From the NCBI GenBank assembly GCA_900544365.1, contig UQVF01000019.1, forward strand, positions 1 to 29,920: a stretch of DNA of 29,920 nt. Direction: 5' to 3'. The notes below the pieces were generated by a model that saw nothing but the letters and a program-made list of their open reading frames with translations, made no database searches and was not told the origin of the DNA. Positions 24,530 through 29,920 of the stretch are shown one piece after another (the first letter of the stretch is position 1; the number at the start of each line of letters is the position of its first letter). Both the position numbers and the translations under genes were made by a program. The DNA comes from an uncultured Veillonella sp. (lineage in GTDB: Bacteria > Bacillota > Negativicutes > Veillonellales > Veillonellaceae).

Positions 24530-25447
24530 ATGTCTAGGGGAAGATGGTTAACAGTAAATGAACAAATTGCTCATTGTAAGGACAAAGGTATTACATTTAT
24601 TGACTATTCTGAGGAAAAGGCTAAAAAATATCTTTCCACTCATAATACATTTTTTCGATTACGCTCCTATAGAAAGAATTTTGTTAAAAATAATGAGGGA
24701 AAGTATATTAATTTGGACTTTAGTCAATTAGTTGATTTATCAATTATTGATTATGAATTGCGTAGAATATTATTGGATATGACGTTAAATATAGAGCATT
24801 ACACTAAAGTTAACCTAGTTAACTATATAGGGTTACGAAAGGCTGGAGATGCGTATTATTTAATTAAAAACTTTTTAGATATGAATCCAGATATTCAGAA
24901 GTCTATTGAATCAAAACGAAGAAATATTTATGATGAAGATCTATATGCTAAATATGGTAATCCTAACAGAATGCCAATATGGGTGTTTGTTGAATTTATT
25001 ACTTTTAGTGAGCTAATACAACTCATTAAGTACATGTCAGGATATTTTAATGACAAAAGGTTTGCTAAAAATGCAAACCAACTATTTGATATTAAAGCTG
25101 TTAGAAATGCATGTGCTCATGACATTTGTATTTTAAATGATATTGCTCATAGTAACCGTTCTACTAAAGTGAGTAATTTATTATCAGCAGCACTTGGAAA
25201 AATAGGTATAAAGGAAAGCAGGAGAAAGAGTAAACTAGCTAAAATTAGGTTGAGCCAAATTGCAAGTGTTTTATTTTTCCATAAACGTATAGTAAATAGT
25301 ACAGGAGTGGATAGACAAATATCCGAACAGCTTCAGTATATTAAAAATAGGTTTTTTAGAGAACATACATATAATAAAAATTTATCTTTACAGTCTACGT
25401 TTCAATTTTTAAGTGATATAATTGACAATTGGTATAAAATTGTGTAA
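24530..25447 (+). CDS. abiF: Abi_2/AbiD-F family abortive infection protein, HEPN-type (305 aa)
   Basis: Abi_2 family protein. Seen: LTVNEQIAHCKDKGITF at the N-terminus, the helix pair YFRLRSYRKNF-like (FFRLRSYRKN, 41-50), DYELRRILLDMTLNIEHYTKVNL (74-96), MPIWVFVEFITFSELIQL (148-165), and RNACAHD with R192-x4-H197, the RX4H motif of HEPN ribonucleases. In this family RN-x-x-AH marks the active site (family knowledge). Probably a toxic RNase that shuts down translation on phage infection (inference). Start preceded by AGAGGAGAG. It has its own promoter and terminator and is flanked on both sides by copies of a small RNA gene on the opposite strand. AbiF-type proteins have been linked to structured non-coding RNAs and proposed as relatives of Cas13 (from memory), which fits this arrangement. 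Confidence 0.85.
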   Translation: MSRGRWLTVNEQIAHCKDKGITFIDYSEEKAKKYLSTHNTFFRLRSYRKNFVKNNEGKYINLDFSQLVDLSIIDYELRRILLDMTLNIEHYTKVNLVNYIGLRKAGDAYYLIKNFLDMNPDIQKSIESKRRNIYDEDLYAKYGNPNRMPIWVFVEFITFSELIQLIKYMSGYFNDKRFAKNANQLFDIKAVRNACAHDICILNDIAHSNRSTKVSNLLSAALGKIGIKESRRKSKLAKIRLSQIASVLFFHKRIVNSTGVDRQISEQLQYIKNRFFREHTYNKNLSLQSTFQFLSDIIDNWYKIV

Positions 25448-25483
25448 TATAAATTTTAGAAGACAATAAACTGTAAAGTTTTT

Positions 25484-25517
25484 ACCGGGGCGATACTCTG
25501 TATTGCCCCGGTTTTTT
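25484..25517 (+). terminator. Intrinsic terminator of abiF
   Basis: ACCGGGGC (25484-25491) pairs with GCCCCGGT (25505-25512), with inner ATA/TAT, then TTTTTT. Confidence 0.92.
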
Positions 25518-25564
25518 GTTATTTATTAAGTAGTGCTATAAAGAATATTTCATATAATGAATAA

Positions 25565-25651
25565 TAAAAAAGCGCTCCATTCAGGAGCGCCTTTTCTTTT
25601 TATCCAAAAGGATAATACGAAGTTAGTTTTGGGGTTCATAGCCCAATTTGT
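25565..25651 (-). ncRNA. Small RNA gene, copy B (about 87 nt)
   Basis: Minus-strand unit with TTGACC (25681-25686), 17-bp spacer and TATAAT (25658-25663). Predicted RNA from about 25651 has hairpin TTGGG-CTATGAAC-CCCAA, hairpin TATCC-TTTT-GGATA and terminator GCGCTCC-TGAAT-GGAGCGC with a T tract ending near 25565. It converges on abiF, with its terminator facing that of abiF. Compared with copy A, both hexamers and the stems are kept; the terminator stem is one pair longer here. Confidence 0.62.
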
Positions 25652-25721
25652 ACTTTCATTATACATGTACTATTGAAGATGGTCAATTTTTCAGTATATA
25701 CAGAAAATTGATATATTTAAA
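25565..25721. repeat. Direct repeat, copy B (157 bp), containing the small RNA gene
   Basis: Same orientation as the copy at 23616-23773, so the two direct repeats bracket the IS remnant and abiF. The largest difference is an 8-10 bp patch upstream of the -35 (TTTTTCAGTATAT against TCTTTTCGGCGCAT). Right of 25721 the sequence is AT-rich without recognisable content up to the next promoter. Confidence 0.9.
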
Positions 25722-25854
25722 TAATACTACTTATATAGTAAAGTTGAGAATATTGATATTAAAATAAAGAAAAATATACTATATAGCTGTAATTAGTAGA
25801 TTCTACAAAAGAAATAAAATTTTGAAATAAAATATATCGTTTTTTACAAAGTCA

Positions 25855-25883
25855 TTGTATGTTTTTTGTGGATTTGATATAGT
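25855..25883 (+). promoter_or_regulatory. Promoter of the AAA ATPase gene
   Basis: TTGTAT (25855-25860), 17-bp spacer, TATAGT (25878-25883) preceded by TGA. It closely resembles the promoter of porin copy 2 over 40 bp. The predicted start near 25890 leaves a leader of about 15 nt holding AAGGAGGGG. Confidence 0.65.
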
Positions 25884-25904
25884 ATAAGATAAGGAGGGGA
25901 TGTT

Positions 25905-27317
25905 ATGCAATCATCTATGTACATATCATCTATAACCATTCGCAATATAAAGAATGTCGCGTATGGGCATGTGGACTTATCAAGTAGTAAGCATGTTACG
26001 GGAGCCAATATTATGGGCATATATGGTCAAAATGGATCCGGTAAAACTGTGTTTATTGAAGCCATACATATTTTAAAATGTTTATTATTGGGGCAAAAGA
26101 TCCCAGAGGAGTATAATAACTGGATTTCTGCGGACCAAGAAAAAGGGTCACTATCTTTTGAAATTGTTTGTTCTAATGAGGATGAAACAACAACTATTTT
26201 TTATGATGTAGCCTTAAAACGAGGGATAGTAACGACCACAGATCCTAACACTAATGAGGATACAGAAAGGCTTATTATGATTGTTGACTCGGAATCGATA
26301 CAGTATAAAAAAGCTGGTCAAGACGCAGTAAGAAAAACTGTTATTATGAATACTGCAACCTCAGCTAATGAGGTTATCATACCTAAACAACGACTATCAG
26401 TTTTGTTCTCAAATTATGAAGATATTCATATGGAGTTGTTAGTTCAAAAGCATATTTCTGTAATTGAAGCTAGGTCGTTTTTGTTTTCAAAGTTTTTTAA
26501 GGACAAATTAACCTTAAGAAGTAAAGATGAGTCTAGATCGACTGAGTATGAAGAGCTTTGGAAACCATATGAAATGGTAATACATTTTGCACAAAACAGT
26601 TTATTTGTCGTAAAGACTTCGCATAGTGCATTACATGGATTAAATATCTTGCCATTGGAGATGCATTATAGGGATAGTAAAACTAATGCAGTAGGAACTA
26701 TTACATTACCATTACACGAATCTTTACTTTTACCTGATGTTGTAGTTGAACATATTAGTTTTGCTATAGAAAAAATGAATATTGTATTAACAACAATCAT
26801 TCCAGGTCTGAAAATAGGGGTGGAAATTTTATCAACTGAAGCAACAGATGATGGTGAAATAGGAAAGCGTATTTTTTTAGTATCCTATAAACCCAATAAG
26901 ATGATTCCTTTGCGAAATGAATCTGAAGGGATTCGTAAAATTATCTCTATCTTAAGCCTATTAATTGTAGTTTATAATAATAGAAATATTGTTGTAGCCA
27001 TTGATGAACTGGATGCAGGGATTTTTGAGTATTTATTAGGAGAGTTGTTAAAAATATTATCTGATCGTGGAAAGGGGCAGTTAATATTTACATCTCATAA
27101 TTTAAGACCATTAGAAACCTTACATAAAAGTTGCATAGTTGTTACTACGACGAACCCTGAGAATCGATATATTCGATTAACTAATGTAAAGAGTACGAAT
27201 AATTTGCGGAGTTTTTACTATAGGGATATTATTTTAGGAGAACAAAAAGAAGAGGTGTATCACGCAACAGATAATGAGGAAATTGCTTACGCATTGGGGA
27301 GTGCTGGGAGGCAGTAA
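25905..27317 (+). CDS. RecF/SMC-like AAA family ATPase, possible defence protein (470 aa)
   Basis: Cytoplasmic ABC-type ATPase of the AAA_15/AAA_21 group, found in OLD, RloA and several phage-defence systems. Domains: SITIRNIKNV typical N-terminal strand, Walker A GQNGSGKT (41-48), long helical insert about 60-330, signature-like NESEGIRKI (338-346), Walker B IVVAIDELD (362-370, with Asp367-Glu368) and switch His in TSHN (H398). Full length and intact by these motifs. Strong ribosome site AAGGAGGGG at 25891. Such ATPases usually act with a nuclease or TOPRIM partner in the next gene; here only a 7-codon stump follows. The specific system cannot be named from sequence alone. Confidence 0.78.
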   Translation: MQSSMYISSITIRNIKNVAYGHVDLSSSKHVTGANIMGIYGQNGSGKTVFIEAIHILKCLLLGQKIPEEYNNWISADQEKGSLSFEIVCSNEDETTTIFYDVALKRGIVTTTDPNTNEDTERLIMIVDSESIQYKKAGQDAVRKTVIMNTATSANEVIIPKQRLSVLFSNYEDIHMELLVQKHISVIEARSFLFSKFFKDKLTLRSKDESRSTEYEELWKPYEMVIHFAQNSLFVVKTSHSALHGLNILPLEMHYRDSKTNAVGTITLPLHESLLLPDVVVEHISFAIEKMNIVLTTIIPGLKIGVEILSTEATDDGEIGKRIFLVSYKPNKMIPLRNESEGIRKIISILSLLIVVYNNRNIVVAIDELDAGIFEYLLGELLKILSDRGKGQLIFTSHNLRPLETLHKSCIVVTTTNPENRYIRLTNVKSTNNLRSFYYRDIILGEQKEEVYHATDNEEIAYALGSAGRQ

Positions 27318-27340
27318 TGGCTAAGAAAAAAGTGGTTTAG
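27317..27340 (+). pseudogene. Seven-codon stump of a lost partner gene
   Basis: ATG overlaps the ATPase stop (TAATG) and has GGGAGG at 27306-27311, the layout of a coupled second gene. It reads MAKKKVV then TAG. The basic start is what one would expect for a small partner protein of RloB type, but seven codons prove nothing about identity. Most of the gene seems to be deleted; 90 bp later the glycolysis operon begins. Confidence 0.35.
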
Positions 27341-27435
27341 GTTTATGCTTTAAATAACTTGCACCAACCCCTCTGTTCTTGTAAAATAGAGGTATAACAA
27401 CTTATGTAGTATAAGAAATTTAGGAGGAATTGATT

Positions 27436-28443
27436 ATGGCAGTGAAGATTGGTATTAATGGCTTTGGTCGTATTGGTAAATGTGTAATGCGCGCCGCTCT
27501 TAACAATCCAGATGTAGAAGTGGTAGCTATTAATGATACTGGCGATATTGAAGGTTCAGCTTTACTGTTCAAGCATGACTCTATTCATGGTAACTTGAGC
27601 TGTGATGTAACAATAGATGGAAATTACTTAGTAGTAGATGGAAAACGTATTCGTGTGTTCTGTGACCGTGATCCAGCAAATATTGACTGGTCTTCCGAAG
27701 GTGTTGAAATCGTTGTGGAATGTACAGGCGTATTCCGTTCCCGTGAAAAAGCAGCAGCTCATCTTGGCGGTTCTGTTAAGAAAGTTATTATCTCTGCACC
27801 TGGCAAAGATGAAGATAAAACAATTGTTATGGGTGTTAATGAAGGTGAATACGACCCAGCTTCTCACCATGTAGTATCTAATGCAAGTTGCACAACAAAC
27901 TGCTTGGCTCCATTTGCAAAAGTATTGCATCAAGAGTTTGGTATTAAACGTGGTATGATGACAACAATCCATTCTTACACAAATGACCAACGTGTACTAG
28001 ATGCACCGCATAAAGATTTACGTCGTGCTCGTGCAGCAGCGATGTCGATTATCCCTACAACAACTGGGGCAGCAAAAGCTGTAGCACTAGTATTACCTGA
28101 ATTGAAAGGTAAATTAAATGGCTTTGCTCTTCGTGTGCCTACTCCAAATGTATCTGTGACAGACTTGGTAGTAGAGTTAGAAAAAGAAGTAACAAAAGAA
28201 GATATCAATGCAGCATTGCGTACAGCTGCACAAGGTGAATTGAAAGGTATTCTTGGTGTATCTGACTTGCCATTAGTATCTATCGACTTCAATGGTGATT
28301 CTCGTAGTTCTATCGTAGATGCAGATTTAACAATGGTAATGGAAGGCAATATGGCAAAAGTAGTAGCTTGGTATGACAATGAGTGGGGCTATTCCTCTCG
28401 TATTGTGGACCTAGCTGTATACATGAGCAAACAAGGCTTATAA
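27436..28443 (+). CDS. gap: Glyceraldehyde-3-phosphate dehydrogenase (335 aa)
   Basis: NAD-dependent glycolytic enzyme converting glyceraldehyde 3-phosphate to 1,3-bisphosphoglycerate. Seen: AVKIGINGFGRIGKC Rossmann start, ASCTTNC with the catalytic Cys, THSYTNDQ-type stretch (IHSYTNDQRVLD), RRARAAAMSIIPTTTGAAKAV and WYDNEWGYSSR at the end. Length is standard. The ATG at 27436 is chosen for AGGAGGAA at 27422-27429; an in-frame TTG at 27430 lies too close to that site. First gene of gap-pgk-tpiA. Confidence 0.97.
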   Translation: MAVKIGINGFGRIGKCVMRAALNNPDVEVVAINDTGDIEGSALLFKHDSIHGNLSCDVTIDGNYLVVDGKRIRVFCDRDPANIDWSSEGVEIVVECTGVFRSREKAAAHLGGSVKKVIISAPGKDEDKTIVMGVNEGEYDPASHHVVSNASCTTNCLAPFAKVLHQEFGIKRGMMTTIHSYTNDQRVLDAPHKDLRRARAAAMSIIPTTTGAAKAVALVLPELKGKLNGFALRVPTPNVSVTDLVVELEKEVTKEDINAALRTAAQGELKGILGVSDLPLVSIDFNGDSRSSIVDADLTMVMEGNMAKVVAWYDNEWGYSSRIVDLAVYMSKQGL

Positions 28444-28446
28444 TCT

Positions 28447-28473
28447 GACAGGGGCTACGGTAGTAGTCCCTGT
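28447..28473 (+). terminator. Hairpin in the gap-pgk spacer
   Basis: ACAGGGGCTAC pairs with GTAGTCCCTGT around a GGTA loop (one G-T pair), followed by only TTTA. With a weak T tract it is either a partial terminator that lowers pgk expression relative to gap, or an mRNA-stabilising 3' hairpin. The remaining 150 nt to pgk hold no gene. Confidence 0.55.
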
Positions 28474-28626
28474 TTATCATGTCTACAGAAGCTCATAGGT
28501 TGTCCTGGGAAGCCTGAAAAGCTAGAAGGACTTATCAAGGTTTGTATGACATAATAGATTAGATTTCTAAATAGACTAATTCATATTTATTAGGTCTTAC
28601 AATATTGCAGATATATAGGAGATAGC

Positions 28627-29805
28627 ATGAAACTTTCACTAGCCAATATGAATGTAGTGAACAAAACAGTATTTGTTCGAGTTGATTTTAATGTACCTTT
28701 GAAAGATGGTGTTATTACGGATGATACACGGATTCGTGCCACATTACCAACATTACGCCATTTAATTAACCAAGGTGCCAAAGTAGTGATCGCATCCCAT
28801 TTAGGTCGCCCTAAAGGAGAGCGTAAACCAGAGTTTACCTTAGCTCCTTGCGCCAAACGATTAAGTGAACTGTTAGAACAACCAGTTCGTTTTGTAGAAG
28901 ATTGCATCGGGGACATCCCTGCACAAGCGGTAAGTGAGATGAAGTTCGGTGATGTGGTGGTATTGGAAAATCTTCGTTTCTACAAAGAAGAGGAAAAAAA
29001 TGATCCTACCTTTGCAAAAGCCTTAGCTGATTTAGCAGAAGTGGGTGTTAATGATGCCTTCGGCGTGTCTCACCGTGCTCATGCCTCTGTAGAAGGAATT
29101 ACGAAATACTTACCTATGGGAGCTGGTTTCTTATTAGAAAAAGAAATTCAATATGTAGGTGGTGCTGTTGAACATCCAGAGCACCCATTTGCAGCTATCA
29201 TTGGTGGTGCAAAGGTAAGTGATAAAATTGAAGTTATCTCTAATTTGCTACCAAAAGTAGAAGTGTTGATCATTGGTGGTGGTATGGCGAATACCTTCGT
29301 AGCAGCCCAAGGACATAATGTAGGTACTTCTTTAGTGGAAGCGGATAAATTTGAACTAGCTCGTGAATTAATCGCTCGTGCGAAAGAAACCAATACAAAC
29401 CTATTATTACCAGTAGATTTCGTTGTGGCTGATGCTTTTAGTGAAACGGCTAATCACAAGGTGGTGGATGCGACGTCTATTGAAGATGGTTGGATGGCAT
29501 TAGATATTGGACCGAAGAGCCGTGAGCTATTCGCAGAGGCCTTAGCACCTATGAAAATGATCGTTTGGAATGGTCCTATGGGTGTATTTGAAATGGAAGC
29601 TTTCTCCGGCGGTACCAATGCAGTAGCGCAATCTGTGGCAGATGCTAGTGCTACTACGATTGTGGGCGGTGGTGATTCTGTAGCAGCTATAGAAAAAAGT
29701 GGATTAAGCCACAATATTTCTCATATTTCCACTGGTGGCGGTGCATCCTTAGAATATTTAGAAGGAAAAGTATTGCCAGGTATTGCAGCTTTACAAGAGG
29801 CGTAG
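28627..29805 (+). CDS. pgk: Phosphoglycerate kinase (392 aa)
   Basis: Glycolytic enzyme that transfers phosphate from 1,3-bisphosphoglycerate to ADP. Signature VFVRVDFNVPLKDG at the N-terminus, ASHLGRPKGE, LENLRFYKEEE, NDAFGVSHRAHAS, GGAKVSDKI, WNGPMGVFE and the C-terminal VGGGDSVAAI. Length is normal. Start preceded by TAGGAGATAG. tpiA follows after 9 nt, its ribosome site overlapping the pgk stop. Confidence 0.97.
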   Translation: MKLSLANMNVVNKTVFVRVDFNVPLKDGVITDDTRIRATLPTLRHLINQGAKVVIASHLGRPKGERKPEFTLAPCAKRLSELLEQPVRFVEDCIGDIPAQAVSEMKFGDVVVLENLRFYKEEEKNDPTFAKALADLAEVGVNDAFGVSHRAHASVEGITKYLPMGAGFLLEKEIQYVGGAVEHPEHPFAAIIGGAKVSDKIEVISNLLPKVEVLIIGGGMANTFVAAQGHNVGTSLVEADKFELARELIARAKETNTNLLLPVDFVVADAFSETANHKVVDATSIEDGWMALDIGPKSRELFAEALAPMKMIVWNGPMGVFEMEAFSGGTNAVAQSVADASATTIVGGGDSVAAIEKSGLSHNISHISTGGGASLEYLEGKVLPGIAALQEA

Positions 29806-29814
29806 GAGGTTATC

Positions 29815-29920
29815 ATGCGACAACCGATGATTGCAGGAAATTGGAAAATGCATATGACGAATACGGAAGCCACTGTATTCGTTGAACAATTGAAAACCTT
29901 AGTGGCGGATGCTAGTTGTG
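29815..29920 (+). CDS. tpiA: Triosephosphate isomerase, 5' part (partial)
   Basis: Starts at ATG 29815 after AGGAGGT (29804-29810). Reads MRQPMIAGNWKMHMTNTEAT, with the GNWKMH motif that carries the catalytic Lys, and continues open to the window end (35 codons seen). Interconverts dihydroxyacetone phosphate and glyceraldehyde 3-phosphate; third gene of the glycolysis operon. Confidence 0.95.
   Translation, partial: MRQPMIAGNWKMHMTNTEATVFVEQLKTLVADASC

Noticed and set aside
23616..25721. A CRISPR array or transposon terminal repeats formed by the two ~157-bp repeats
   Set aside because: There are only two copies, in direct orientation, 1.8 kb apart, each with its own promoter and terminator; no short regularly spaced repeats, no inverted ends.

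Overview
The window looks like a chromosomal segment of a low-GC diderm Firmicute of the Negativicutes, most likely Veillonellaceae and close to Veillonella. The main evidence is six tandem OmpM-type outer-membrane proteins: signal peptide, one SLH domain, a coiled coil, then a beta-barrel ending in an aromatic residue. Placement at genus level is an inference; no 16S or marker search was possible.

Layout. (1) 1-10250: the tail of an unknown gene, then six SLH porin paralogues in one direction. Each has its own extended -10 promoter, a 140-200 nt leader and a UUCG-loop type terminator. Copies 1-5 also share a 19-nt leader element and almost identical first ~120 codons, while the barrels differ and fall into subtypes. 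Copy 6 is divergent and lacks the element. (2) 10363-12591: a BcrC-like undecaprenyl-diphosphate phosphatase with a small DnaA-domain-I-like protein, then a CbiK-like chelatase homologue with an altered active site behind a Fur-box-like promoter. (3) 12590-23463: an envelope polysaccharide/LPS-type block with two LtaS/sulfatase-fold membrane transferases, a dTDP-glucose 4,6-dehydratase, five glycosyltransferases and remnants of lost genes. (4) 23464-27340: an AT-rich accessory island. It holds insertion-sequence debris, an Abi_2/AbiF HEPN protein flanked on both sides by copies of a ~157-bp repeat, and a RecF/SMC-like AAA ATPase followed by a 7-codon gene stump. Read on the minus strand, each repeat copy is a complete small-RNA gene: promoter, hairpins and terminator. 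(5) 27422-29920: the glycolytic cluster gap-pgk-tpiA (tpiA cut by the window end).

How the parts fit. The porin array and the polysaccharide block build the outer surface and look variable. BcrC recycles the lipid carrier that such glycan pathways use. The island between the glycosyltransferases and the glycolysis operon is probably a defence site. Its AbiF gene with two sibling minus-strand small RNAs is the most interesting system here. The next most interesting are the conserved porin leader element and the Fur-linked CbiK homologue lacking a catalytic histidine.
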